A DNA stretch of 30,078 nucleotides from CAYQLK01 sp964418515 (GTDB taxonomy: Bacteria; Patescibacteriota; Microgenomatia; CAYQLK01). The position numbers were made by a program, and so were the translations under genes. Positions 7,245 through 14,235 of this stretch are shown here, one piece after another. The stretch spans positions 1 through 30,078 of the forward strand of contig CAYQLK010000010.1 in assembly GCA_964418515.1 (NCBI GenBank). Reading direction: 5' to 3'. Position 1 is the first letter of the stretch. Each line of letters begins with the position of its first letter. The notes under the pieces were generated by a model. That model was not told the origin of the DNA and ran no database searches. It saw only the letters and a list, made by a program, of their open reading frames with translations.

Positions 7245-8060
7245 GTGTTTAAGTTTGTTCTTCCGGCCACGCTTGCAATTCTGGGCTTTGTCTTAATAGC
7301 TTTGGCTGTTTCTGATGTCAGTCAGGCACAACAATCGTATGTTTTGCGGGTGCCAATGGTGGCTGCAGACTCTGCAAGTGGTGATTTTTTGGCTACGCCA
7401 ACAAAAAGCGCTACACTTACTTCGACTTCAACGCCAACGAAAACTGTTGGTTCGGTGACATCTACGTCGACATTGTCTCCGACTGGGGTATCTAGTTCGG
7501 CGACGCCAACGCGCACAAGTACTGCTACGTTATCTGGAACAGCGGTGAGTTTAACCCCAACATCGACCACCGTCTCAACAGGTACGCCAATTCCCACACC
7601 GATAAACACTGCTGTGCCGACGGCTACTCCGACGAGTACGCCGACAAACACTGCTGTGCCGACGGCTACTCCGACGAGTACGCCGACAACGAATGGGTGC
7701 AGTTTTGCTGCTTTGCCTGATGTGATGACTTATTTCGGGAGCGCGAGTAGTTATCCTCGAATCGTCCAAATTGATTTTACCAACTTTGACGCCGAAGTTG
7801 GCGAGTCACAAACCATCACAGTTAAGGTTTGGGGGGACGCTCCGATTGAGTCTGTGTCGGTAGTTCTGGGCACAGATCATGGGTTATCTTCTCCAAAACC
7901 GTTGACGAGTGTTTCCCAGGCGTTGATTGGTGGAGTGTATAAGGATCAATGGAGTATCAACTACAGTGTGGTTGATACCCACGATTGTGTGTACACTTTT
8001 GATTTCGCGGTTGTTCAGTTGGGCGGAGGAACGATTTCTCCGACTTTGACAGTCCGTTAA
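7245..8060 (+). CDS. Secreted protein with Thr/Pro-rich linker
   Basis: Not recognised as a named family. I place the start at GTG 7245 because GGAGG (7231-7235) sits nine bases upstream, and the protein then opens with a short basic stretch and a hydrophobic signal segment (VLPATLAILGFVLIALAVS) with possible cleavage near SQAQ. A TTG at 7203 is the upstream alternative. Residues ~45-150 are a linker of TPT, STPT and TATPTST units. Its last part is encoded by two copies of a 42-base repeat (7604-7645, 7646-7687). The final ~115 residues form a beta-rich domain with two cysteines (NGCSF, HDCVY) that could make a disulfide. There is no C-terminal membrane helix, so it is probably released or wall-associated. 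It ends in a strong terminator. Confidence 0.8.
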   Translation: MFKFVLPATLAILGFVLIALAVSDVSQAQQSYVLRVPMVAADSASGDFLATPTKSATLTSTSTPTKTVGSVTSTSTLSPTGVSSSATPTRTSTATLSGTAVSLTPTSTTVSTGTPIPTPINTAVPTATPTSTPTNTAVPTATPTSTPTTNGCSFAALPDVMTYFGSASSYPRIVQIDFTNFDAEVGESQTITVKVWGDAPIESVSVVLGTDHGLSSPKPLTSVSQALIGGVYKDQWSINYSVVDTHDCVYTFDFAVVQLGGGTISPTLTVR

Positions 8061-8070
8061 CAAACCCAGT

Positions 8071-8108
8071 AGCCCTCTCTCGGCTTTTGTTGAGAGAGGG
8101 CTTTTTTT
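8071..8108 (+). terminator. Intrinsic terminator
   Basis: Perfect 11-base stem AGCCCTCTCTC (8071-8081) / GAGAGAGGGCT (8092-8102) followed by seven T. It closes the transcription unit of the preceding secreted-protein gene. Confidence 0.92.
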
Positions 8109-8135
8109 ACGATTTAATAAAATTGTTTATATATT

Positions 8136-8158
8136 TATAACCTATAATATGCTATAAT
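8136..8158 (+). promoter_or_regulatory. Extended -10 promoter carrying the TATAACCTATA element
   Basis: TGCTATAAT (8150-8158) is an extended -10 box. No good -35 is seen at the right distance. The 11-base element TATAACCTATA (8136-8146) lies in the spacer region, so an activator or repressor binding there would touch the promoter. The same 11 bases occur near two other surface-gene promoters in this window. Confidence 0.6.
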
Positions 8159-8195
8159 TGTCTAGCACATTTAAGAAAGGTTGGAGGTGTAAGTC

Positions 8196-8666
8196 TTGAC
8201 CCACTTCGGTGGTGGTTATGATTCTGACGATGACGATGATGTCATCGAAGGAGAGTCTCGCGAAGTTGGTGATGATCACGGCGGACAGCGAAGGATTTCG
8301 TGGAAAAAGTTTCTTCTTCTCGGCCTTGTGCTCGCAGGAGCAATCCTGCTTCTGCTTGCTGCCTTCAACTCGTGTGGTGGAGGGGATTCGCAGTCTACCG
8401 GTGACACTGACAGTCCAACTGTCGTGCCTACGGAAGTTGCGACTACTCCAGAACCTACAGCGAGTACAGCAGCTAGCACTCCGACTGCGACATCGACATC
8501 TGCGGTCACGGTTCCAACTGCGACCGTGAGAGCTGATACTGGTGACCCACTTGGGTTGACCGATGGCTCTTCAGGATCAGGTGGTATTGTGATGTTTGTA
8601 CTAGCTTTGCTAGTTGCGACATCGTGTGTGTGGATTTTCTTCAGGAAAACCGGCTCAACGGCCTAG
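8196..8666 (+). CDS. Two-helix membrane protein with acidic N-terminus and Thr/Pro-rich linker
   Basis: Not a recognised family. The TTG start is supported by GGAGGTG at 8183-8189. Residues 1-35 are hydrophilic and very acidic (YDSDDDDDV) and end in RRISWKK. A membrane helix covers ~36-57 (FLLLGLVLAGAILLLLAAF). A Thr/Pro/Ala linker runs to ~107, followed by TATVRADTGDPL (108-119), a Gly/Ser stretch, a second helix (~128-147) and FFRK. The C-terminal motif-helix-basic layout is shared with the protein at 8943-9656 and looks like a sorting or anchoring signal. The acidic N-terminus should be cytoplasmic and the linker extracellular. Its own promoter and terminator flank it. Confidence 0.8.
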   Translation: MTHFGGGYDSDDDDDVIEGESREVGDDHGGQRRISWKKFLLLGLVLAGAILLLLAAFNSCGGGDSQSTGDTDSPTVVPTEVATTPEPTASTAASTPTATSTSAVTVPTATVRADTGDPLGLTDGSSGSGGIVMFVLALLVATSCVWIFFRKTGSTA

Positions 8667-8703
8667 GTTGACTTAGAAGGAGAGACCATTTCGACCAGAT
8701 AGT

Positions 8704-8745
8704 TAACCCACTCTTGCTATTAATATGCAGGGTGGGTTATTTTTA
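8704..8745 (+). terminator. Intrinsic terminator
   Basis: Stem TAACCCAC (8704-8711) / GTGGGTTA (8732-8739), with an inner CTTGC/GCAGG-type pairing, followed by a T tract (8740-8745). Confidence 0.85.
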
Positions 8746-8772
8746 TCCTCTAGTTGGAATATTTAATATTAC

Positions 8773-8811
8773 AGGTTATATCTTGACAAACTATAGGTTA
8801 TATTATATAAT
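8773..8811 (+). promoter_or_regulatory. Perfect consensus promoter with TATAGGTTATA in the spacer
   Basis: TTGACA (8783-8788), a 17-base spacer and TATAAT (8806-8811) match the sigma-70 consensus exactly. The spacer contains TATAGGTTATA (8792-8802), the exact reverse complement of the element at 8136-8146. A partial copy, AGGTTATAT, lies just upstream of the -35 (8774-8782). The leader that follows can form two hairpins (ACACC/GGTGT at 8838-8853, GCCT/AGGC at 8861-8870). Confidence 0.85.
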
Positions 8812-8942
8812 GTCTTTACGTATTTGAAGCTAAATTGACACCTTAAGCGGTGTGAATCGAGCCTCAAGGCCGTAAAAGGTTCTTTAAATCTGCTGCTTTT
8901 CTGGTTTTGTCTCTCACCAAAGCACCATGTGGAGGTGTTCCC

Positions 8943-9656
8943 CTGGCTGGTACAAGAATCCTCAAGATGTCTCTGGCTCTGATAAGCGTTGTGGCACTCG
9001 CCATGATGCTGGGTTCGATTATGCTTGGTCCCACTAGTGGGGCAAGTGCTGATCGGCCTGACCCGACGCCAATGGGAACGAATGTTCCCAGCACCCCGAC
9101 CGAAGTTCCGGAGCCTTGTAAGGGTACTCCGGTATCTGGATCGGCGTGTATAACGCTGACTCCGACGCCTACGGCTACCCCGACGAAGACGGCTACTCCA
9201 ACGAGTACACCGACCAAGACGGCAACGCCCACCGCGACGAGTACGCCCAAGACGCCTACGGCTACCCCGACGAAGACGGCTACTCCAACGAGTACACCGA
9301 CCAAGACGGCAACGCCCACCAGTACTCCCACCAAACCGACGAAGACGCCTACGCCGACCAAGACGCCGAAAACCTCGACGCCTACGGCAACACCTACGAT
9401 TGTTACAGCTACTCCAACGAGTACGCCTACCACAATTGTCACGGTGACGGTGACTCCGACGCCTACCGCGACTTCGGTGATTCCTATTCCCACGGCTACA
9501 GTTCGTGCGGATACGGGTGACCCGCTGTCTATGGTTGCTGCAAACCCGACTTCGGGTGGTGGCCCAATCCGGTGGATGATGGCTACTGGTGTCGTTCTGG
9601 CGCTGGTGGCAATCATCGGATTCCTCGCAATGAGGGTACGCAATCGAGAGATTTAG
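8943..9656 (+). CDS. Thr/Pro-repeat surface protein with C-terminal membrane anchor
   Basis: Not a named family. The start is uncertain. GGAGGTG at 8931-8937 points to CTG 8943, giving a clean signal peptide (AGTRILKMSLALISVVALAMM... ending near GASA). TTG 8907 (no ribosome site) and ATG 8967 (shorter signal) are alternatives. The mature part is almost entirely TPT, TATPTKT and STPT repeats (residues ~65-180), a likely extended, possibly glycosylated stalk. It contains two identical 70-base blocks. TATVRADTGDPL (9492-9527) follows, then a Gly/Ser stretch, a membrane helix and a basic tail (RVRNREI). The C-terminus matches the layout of the protein at 8196-8666. The gene is clearly richer in G+C than its neighbours. 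Confidence 0.78.
   Translation: MAGTRILKMSLALISVVALAMMLGSIMLGPTSGASADRPDPTPMGTNVPSTPTEVPEPCKGTPVSGSACITLTPTPTATPTKTATPTSTPTKTATPTATSTPKTPTATPTKTATPTSTPTKTATPTSTPTKPTKTPTPTKTPKTSTPTATPTIVTATPTSTPTTIVTVTVTPTPTATSVIPIPTATVRADTGDPLSMVAANPTSGGGPIRWMMATGVVLALVAIIGFLAMRVRNREI
9164..9320. repeat. Two identical 70-base direct repeats inside the Thr/Pro-repeat gene
   Basis: 9164-9233 and 9251-9320 are identical over 70 bases, an 87-base (29-codon) period that keeps the reading frame. Identity at synonymous sites points to recent duplication or ongoing recombination, so stalk length may vary between strains. Confidence 0.92.
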
Positions 9657-9681
9657 TTAGAAGCAGAAGCAGATGGTCTTT

Positions 9682-9727
9682 GTGGCCCCGGTTTTCCCTT
9701 TAATAAGGAAGATGGGGCCACTTTTTT
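9682..9727 (+). terminator. Intrinsic terminator
   Basis: Stem GTGGCCCC (9682-9689) / GGGGCCAC (9714-9721), inner pairing TTCC..GGAA, and six T at 9722-9727. It ends the Thr/Pro-repeat gene. Confidence 0.92.
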
Positions 9728-9745
9728 GTTTAAAATTAGTCTTTA

Positions 9746-9814
9746 TTGCAAATGTTTAATATTTTCTGCTAGAATCTAGCGGCTTTAACACAGGTTGTTA
9801 TATTTTGAAACCTG
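9746..9814 (+). promoter_or_regulatory. Promoter and leader hairpin of the S1 gene
   Basis: TTGCAA (9746-9751), an 18-base spacer and an extended -10 TGCTAGAAT (9767-9775) make a plausible promoter. The leader carries a hairpin CAGGTT (9791-9796) / AACCTG (9809-9814). S1 genes are often autoregulated through leader structures; here that is inference. Confidence 0.5.
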
Positions 9815-9850
9815 ATTGGAGCAAATTTTAAAGAAAGAAGGAAATATAAA

Positions 9851-10981
9851 TTGGCAGAAAAAAAAGTTAAAAAAACAACAGAAAAAGTAGAGAAGGTTGT
9901 AAAAAAAGATTTTAAGACCATGGACGAGTTGGTAATGTCCTTGGGAGAAGAGGCAGTTTTTGGTTTTAAGCGTGGTCAACAAGTTGAAGGAACGATTATC
10001 TCAGCTACAAATAGAGAAGTTTTAATTGATATTGGCGGCAAGTCCGAAGGTATTTTGGCAGCCAAAGAACAGCTCAGCTCCAGAGATTTGATTGCTACTA
10101 TGTCACCAGGGGATAAGATTGAAGCAACGGTTTTGGTGCCTGAAAATGAGCAAGGGCAGGTTGTTTTGTCGCTACGAAAAATTGGTGGAGAGAAGCGTTG
10201 GGAAGAGTTGACGGCCAAAATCGGATCTTCTGAAGAGATTGATGCAATTGTGGTTGATTCTAATCGCGGTGGACTTATTTTAGACTTCTCAGGTTTAAGA
10301 GGATTTTTGCCAACATCACAAATGTCTAGCCAAGAGAGAAGGCCAGCAAAACTAATGAATAAATCACTAAAAGTTAAAGTTTTGGAGGCTGATAGGTCTT
10401 CAAATAGACTTATTTTTTCGCAGAAGTCTGCAGGAATTAGCAGTGAAGATTTGGATAAAAAGAAAGAAGTACTAGCTAAAATCACCGTTGGTGACAAATT
10501 CTCTGGAGAGATTACAGCTGTAATGCCTTTTGGTGTTTTTGTAAGAGTTGAACCAGTTGAAGGTGAATCAATCGAAGGGTTGGTACATATTTCAGAAATG
10601 AGTTGGGAAAAAGTTGAAGATCCCAACAATGAACAAAAAGTTGGGAATAAGGTAGAAGTAGTCGCGACTGCGGTTTTACCAGAGGAAGGCAAGCTAACTT
10701 TATCGATTAAGAGACTTAAAGATAATCCTTGGGAGGAAGTAGCTAGTAGATATCCAAAAGATACTAAAGTGTCTGGAAAAGTAACAAGACTAACTGGTTT
10801 TGGAGCTTTTGTTCAGATTGATAAGGATGTCGAAGGTCTAATGCATATTTCCAAAATTCCACCTGAACTTAATGTTGAAGTTGGTCAAGAAATCGAATGT
10901 ACAGTTGAATCTATTGATGTTGTTTCTAGAAGGATTTCTTTAGCTCCGATTTTGACAGAGAAGCCATTGATGTATCGATAA
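9851..10981 (+). CDS. rpsA: 30S ribosomal protein S1
   Basis: An RNA-binding protein of the small subunit that helps mRNAs bind the ribosome. The 376-residue protein has a Lys-rich N-terminus and four S1 (OB-fold) domains: ~34-104 (GTIISATNREVLIDIGGKSEG), ~115-180 (degenerate, LRGFLPTSQ), ~200-280 (GEITAVMPFGVFVRV, EGLVHISEMSW) and ~290-360 (GKVTRLTGFGAFVQI, EGLMHISKI). This is fewer than the six of proteobacterial S1 and fits the four-domain form common outside Proteobacteria. The start is TTG with an AAGAAGGA ribosome site at about 9834-9841. Confidence 0.93.
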   Translation: MAEKKVKKTTEKVEKVVKKDFKTMDELVMSLGEEAVFGFKRGQQVEGTIISATNREVLIDIGGKSEGILAAKEQLSSRDLIATMSPGDKIEATVLVPENEQGQVVLSLRKIGGEKRWEELTAKIGSSEEIDAIVVDSNRGGLILDFSGLRGFLPTSQMSSQERRPAKLMNKSLKVKVLEADRSSNRLIFSQKSAGISSEDLDKKKEVLAKITVGDKFSGEITAVMPFGVFVRVEPVEGESIEGLVHISEMSWEKVEDPNNEQKVGNKVEVVATAVLPEEGKLTLSIKRLKDNPWEEVASRYPKDTKVSGKVTRLTGFGAFVQIDKDVEGLMHISKIPPELNVEVGQEIECTVESIDVVSRRISLAPILTEKPLMYR

Positions 10982-10984
10982 AAT

Positions 10985-11039
10985 TCGAGACAAAACCTAC
11001 GGTTTTTTCTCGACGAGCTTTTGGCAAAGCCAAATTTTA
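10985..11039 (+). terminator. Tandem terminator-like hairpins after the S1 gene (repeat family)
   Basis: The first hairpin (10985-11013) has arms CGAGA-C-AAAACC and GGTTTT-T-TCTCG around TAC. The second, TTTGGC-AAA-GCCAAA followed by TTTTA, ends at 11039 beside the gap. The first is clearly related to the hairpin at 569-613, even to the same C/T mismatch in the stem. It may be a dispersed intergenic repeat used as a terminator. Confidence 0.6.
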
Positions 11040-11139
11040 NNNNNNNNNNNNNNNNNNNNNNNNNNNNNNNNNNNNNNNNNNNNNNNNNNNNNNNNNNNNN
11101 NNNNNNNNNNNNNNNNNNNNNNNNNNNNNNNNNNNNNNN
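11040..11139. other. Assembly gap (100 N)
   Basis: Exactly 100 N directly after an intergenic hairpin repeat, so probably caused by repeat collapse. True length unknown. Confidence 0.95.
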
Positions 11140-11148
11140 GTTTGTATT

Positions 11149-11178
11149 TTGATTCGGGATTACCTGATAGGGTATGAT
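11149..11178 (+). promoter_or_regulatory. Probable promoter of radA
   Basis: TTGATT (11149-11154), an 18-base spacer and TATGAT (11173-11178). The predicted start of transcription near 11185 lies downstream of the ATG at 11174. This is why the next in-frame ATG at 11198 is preferred for RadA. Confidence 0.45.
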
Positions 11179-11197
11179 GTTGTGGATTTTTAATCTA

Positions 11198-12508
11198 ATG
11201 AAAAAACAAACAAATTATATTTGTACTAACTGCGGTTACTATTCGCCAGTGATGATGGGTAAGTGTCCAGAGTGTGCGCAGTGGGGAACATTTGAGTTAA
11301 AGATTCAAGATGAAATTTTAAATAAAGTTAGTGTTTCTGCTAATCCAATTAGCCTAACACAAGTAAAAGAAACAGATGTAAAGTTGCGACATCAAACAGG
11401 ATTTGGAGAGTTCGACAGGGTTTTGGGTGGAGGTTTGGTGGCCGGCTCGGTAGTATTAGTAGCAGGGGATCCAGGAATTGGAAAATCAACTTTGCTTTTG
11501 GAATCTGCTGTAAATATTGCCAAGGACAATCCCAAAAAAGAAGTATTGTATGTATCTGGTGAAGAATCCGCGTATCAAATTAAGCTTAGAAGCACAAGAA
11601 TCGCTAAGGATATTCCGGATAACTTGAAGGTTTTAGCTGAAACAGATGTCGAAGTAATAGTTTCAACGATTGAAAAATATAAATATGAGCTTGTGATTGT
11701 AGATTCAATACAAACAATTCAAACACCAAGTGTAAGCGGGTCTTGGGGAAGTTTGGTGCAGATTAGAGAATCGACACTGAGATTTGCCAAGGTCGCAAAA
11801 TCACTACATATTCCTATTATGATTGTGGGCCACGTTACAAAAGAAGGCGAAATTGCAGGTCCAAAAATATTAGAACATCTTGTAGACGTGGTTTTGGTGT
11901 TAGAAGGTGATCAGTTTGGAATTTTTAGAATACTTAGGGCGTCGAAAAATCGATATGGTTCAACATCCGAGGTTGGTATTTTTGAAATGAGAGATAAAGG
12001 ATTAATAGAGGTGAAAAATCCTTCAGAGTTATTTTTGTCAGAATGGAAAGACAATTTGCCTGGGTCGGTAATATTTCCTTCCGTTCAAGGCGATCGCCCA
12101 ATTTTGGTTGAAGTGCAGGCATTAGTCACGCCAAGCTTATTCGGTAATCCCAGAAGAGTAGCAACTGGAGTTGATTATTCGAGACTGCAAAACATAATTG
12201 CTGTTCTTACAAAGTTTGGTAAATTACCACTAGGGACTTGTGATGTGGTTGTGAATGTGGCTGGAGGGATGAATATTAAGGAACCCGCGATGGACTTGGC
12301 GGTAGCTGTAGCTATTTATAGTGCTGTAAAAAATAAAGCATTAAAAGCAAATACGGTTGTGTTTGGTGAGTTGGGCTTGTTGGGAGAGGTAAGAAGAGTA
12401 TCTTTTGATAAAAAGAGGGTGGAAGAAGCTAAAAAATTGGGTTTTAATTCCATTGTTCAGCCTGATGGATTAAAAAATATTATTGAAGCAATGAGATCTT
12501 TGCAATAA
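11198..12508 (+). CDS. radA: DNA repair protein RadA (Sms)
   Basis: A RecA-like ATPase/DNA helicase that helps branch migration and processing of recombination intermediates. With the ATG at 11198 it is 436 residues, a typical length. Seen in order: N-terminal four-cysteine zinc finger (CTNCGYYSPVMMGKCPEC), Walker A GDPGIGKST, the Walker B region YELVIVDSIQT, the RadA-specific KNRYGS motif, and a C-terminal Lon-like (S16) domain with VNVAGGMNIKEPAMDLAVA. The frame extends eight codons upstream, but those precede or overlap the likely promoter. PIN-TRAM follows by four bases, so the two are probably co-transcribed. Confidence 0.95.
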   Translation: MKKQTNYICTNCGYYSPVMMGKCPECAQWGTFELKIQDEILNKVSVSANPISLTQVKETDVKLRHQTGFGEFDRVLGGGLVAGSVVLVAGDPGIGKSTLLLESAVNIAKDNPKKEVLYVSGEESAYQIKLRSTRIAKDIPDNLKVLAETDVEVIVSTIEKYKYELVIVDSIQTIQTPSVSGSWGSLVQIRESTLRFAKVAKSLHIPIMIVGHVTKEGEIAGPKILEHLVDVVLVLEGDQFGIFRILRASKNRYGSTSEVGIFEMRDKGLIEVKNPSELFLSEWKDNLPGSVIFPSVQGDRPILVEVQALVTPSLFGNPRRVATGVDYSRLQNIIAVLTKFGKLPLGTCDVVVNVAGGMNIKEPAMDLAVAVAIYSAVKNKALKANTVVFGELGLLGEVRRVSFDKKRVEEAKKLGFNSIVQPDGLKNIIEAMRSLQ

Positions 12509-12512
12509 TTTA

Positions 12513-13424
12513 ATGCCAAAATTTTTGATTCCAAGAAATAAATTTTTATGGTTTTTGCTTACTCGTGTTTTGGGCATGGCTGTGTTATTAAGTTTTGGAG
12601 GGTATTTGGCAAAACCTGGGGTGTGGCCAGATTTTCCGTTTGATCCGCCAATATTTGCGGAAATTATTAGCGCATTTGTGTTTGGGGCAATTGGATTTTT
12701 CTTGCCGGATTTGATTGTAATAGGTACGAAATCAGGGTTTACGAGAATTATGGATATGATTGCGGTTAGAGTTTCAGCCAGCGTGGTTAACAGTCTGCCA
12801 AAAAGGAAAGTTGGTAAAAAAAAGAAAGTAAAACATGAGTCGGATTGGGTTTTGGTCGACACATCAGCTCTAATGGATTCGAGGCTGATTCGGGTAGTGG
12901 AGTCGGGATTTTTGAGGGGAACATTGGTTATTTCAAAGACGATTTTGACAGAACTAAGGCATTTGGCCGACAGTAAGGAAAATTCGAAAAGAGAAAAGGG
13001 TCGTAGAGCTCTCTCAGATTTGGCAAAATTAAAAGATTTTAAGAGTATCAAGGTCAAGTTCATTGATGGATTTACACAAAAAGAGGCTGACGGAGGGCTA
13101 ATTGAGTTTGCCAGTATAAATAAACTTCCGTTACTTACCGTAGATTTTAATTTGCTCAAAGAAGCTGAAGCTAGAGGAATTAGTGTAATGTCTTTTAATA
13201 CTCTTTCAAACGCGATCAAAATAGACGCTTTACCTGGCGATAATCTTGATATTAAGGTTACACAGGTCGGCTCGGTTAAAGGGCAAGGAGTAGGGTTCTT
13301 ATCTGACGGAACAATGGTTGTTATTGAAAATGGAGAAAATCTTATAGGAAAGACGGTCAAAGTCGAAGTAAATAAAGCTATTCAGAAGGATACGGGGCGA
13401 ATAATCTTTGGATCGGTCGCATAA
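12513..13424 (+). CDS. YacL-like membrane PIN-TRAM domain protein
   Basis: Membrane-anchored putative nuclease of the YacL family. The 303 residues comprise two N-terminal hydrophobic segments (~12-35 and ~48-75), a basic linker (KRKVGKKKKVKH), a PIN domain (~110-225) and a C-terminal TRAM domain (~235-300). PIN acidic metal ligands are visible in VDTSALMD, ELRHLAD, EADGGLIE and TVDFNLL. PIN domains are usually RNA nucleases and TRAM binds nucleic acid; the YacL target is not known to me. In Bacillus, yacL lies near radA and disA. Here radA is directly upstream and disA is absent. Confidence 0.88.
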   Translation: MPKFLIPRNKFLWFLLTRVLGMAVLLSFGGYLAKPGVWPDFPFDPPIFAEIISAFVFGAIGFFLPDLIVIGTKSGFTRIMDMIAVRVSASVVNSLPKRKVGKKKKVKHESDWVLVDTSALMDSRLIRVVESGFLRGTLVISKTILTELRHLADSKENSKREKGRRALSDLAKLKDFKSIKVKFIDGFTQKEADGGLIEFASINKLPLLTVDFNLLKEAEARGISVMSFNTLSNAIKIDALPGDNLDIKVTQVGSVKGQGVGFLSDGTMVVIENGENLIGKTVKVEVNKAIQKDTGRIIFGSVA

Positions 13425-13603
13425 TTATCATTATTTTTTTGTTCCTAAGTTACTCAAAGTAGAGTTATTAAATAGTTATCCACAGAAACTGATTTTATTT
13501 TTCACACATAATATTGTATGTGTTTTGCTTATTCTAATAGGATTATGTTTTTGCTTGTCATAAATAAAATACTATCGGATATAGGTTTTTTATGGATAAA
13601 TAG

Positions 13604-13651
13604 CTATAGGGCAGTAAATATGTTGACATAAAAATTATAACCGTGTAATAT
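13604..13651 (+). promoter_or_regulatory. Promoter upstream of the candidate non-coding RNA
   Basis: TTGACA (13623-13628), a 17-base spacer and TAATAT (13646-13651). CTATAGGGCA (13604-13613) lies upstream and is the exact inverse of TGCCCTATAG (14177-14186) next to the sortase promoter. The spacer carries TTATAACC (13635-13642), part of the TATAACCTATA element. Confidence 0.6.
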
Positions 13652-13654
13652 CAA

Positions 13655-14070
13655 ATTACAGACTGAATGACTGTGTAATTTAAATCTCGTATAGCGTGAA
13701 AGAGTTGTTTGACAGTGAATTGTCACTGGCTTCACTCTTTGTCTTTTGGACTAGTTCCAGAAGGGAAGTTTGAGCTTAAAGCTTAGCAAGGCTTTTGTCC
13801 TAAAAAGAGCTTTGTTAGCTTTAAGCCAAGAGATAAGTAGCCGCACTTTTTATTTTTGATCTTTAAGGCAAACTTTCTTGTTTATCTGATCTAAGGCAAA
13901 TTGATTGGTGGAGAACGGAAAGGTTAAAGATTCGAACTAATTAGATGTAGGGAAAAATAAGCATAAAAAAGAGCATTACTACCGCAGACTGAATGAACTC
14001 GTATAGCAATGCTCTGTGAGGTGTTTTAGGGAAGCGACTTAGGGCAGCTAAGTTGCTTTCCTTGTTTATT
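13655..14070 (+). ncRNA. Candidate structured non-coding RNA (~410 nt)
   Basis: No protein-coding potential, but consecutive stems are visible. AAAGAGT/ACTCTTT (13699-13705/13734-13740) encloses TGACA/TGTCA. CTTTTGGA/TCCAGAAG lies near 13743-13762. A long stem pairs 13774-13793 with 13808-13826 (mostly Watson-Crick plus G-U). AGAGCATT/AATGCTCT pairs 13970-13977 with 14008-14015. A last hairpin, 14029-14041/14049-14061, is followed by TTGTTTATT and may terminate. CAGACTGAATGA and CTCGTATAGC each occur twice (13659-13670 and 13985-13996; 13686-13695 and 13998-14007), in or near hairpin loops. I checked for hallmark segments of RNase P RNA, tmRNA, SRP RNA and 6S RNA and saw none, so the family is unassigned. 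It could instead be two shorter RNAs. Confidence 0.45.
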
Positions 14071-14176
14071 AATGTAAATCAGAGTTCGTATTACTGTCAA
14101 GGGGTAAAATAGGCAAAACTAACCTATTTTGAAGCTAAAATCCATTTTTTGAGTAAATATTGTATACATAATATAT

Positions 14177-14217
14177 TGCCCTATAGTATTGACATTTTAA
14201 CTAATTTCTAGTATAAT
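14177..14217 (+). promoter_or_regulatory. Perfect consensus promoter of the sortase-domain gene
   Basis: TTGACA (14189-14194), exactly 17 bases, TATAAT (14212-14217). TGCCCTATAG (14177-14186) abuts the -35, as CCTATAG does at 16965-16971. Predicted transcription starts near 14224, only about 12 bases before the ATG, leaving little leader. Confidence 0.85.
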
Positions 14218-14235
14218 CTCGACCAGTTAAATACT

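Larger units (their letters stand above)
13425..14235. other. 811-base gene-free region with structured RNA candidate and two promoters
   Basis: No protein gene is supportable. The left part (13425-13620) is AT-rich. It holds a perfect DnaA box TTATCCACA (13476-13484) and a one-mismatch box in reverse (TATGGATAA, 13591-13599); two boxes are not enough to call an origin. The middle holds a run of strong hairpins, listed separately as an RNA candidate. The right part carries the sortase promoter. Confidence 0.6.

Noticed and set aside
8773..9320. CRISPR array from the regular repeats in the Thr/Pro genes
   Set aside because: Repeats are in-frame codon repeats inside a gene, without unique spacers or cas genes.
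9146..9520. 124-codon frame rich in Asp, Tyr and Gly overlapping the Thr/Pro-repeat gene
   Set aside because: It is the shifted frame of the same DNA repeats, with no own ribosome site; the main frame has signal peptide, linker and anchor.
8864..9643. Long Val/Gly-rich minus-strand frame opposite the Thr/Pro-repeat gene
   Set aside because: Complement of TPT-type repeat codons; low-complexity mirror without start signals or domains. The same holds for 7322-7651.
12470..13360. 296-codon minus-strand frame opposite the PIN-TRAM gene
   Set aside because: The plus strand encodes a complete recognisable PIN-TRAM protein; the mirror frame has no recognisable domain.
13425..13620. Possible replication origin
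   Set aside because: Only one perfect and one near-perfect DnaA box were seen, and no dnaA, dnaN or related genes lie nearby.
13655..14070. tmRNA, RNase P RNA, SRP RNA or 6S RNA
   Set aside because: I looked for the tRNA-like ends of tmRNA, the GAGGAAAGTCC region of RNase P RNA and the SRP tetraloop region and did not find them.
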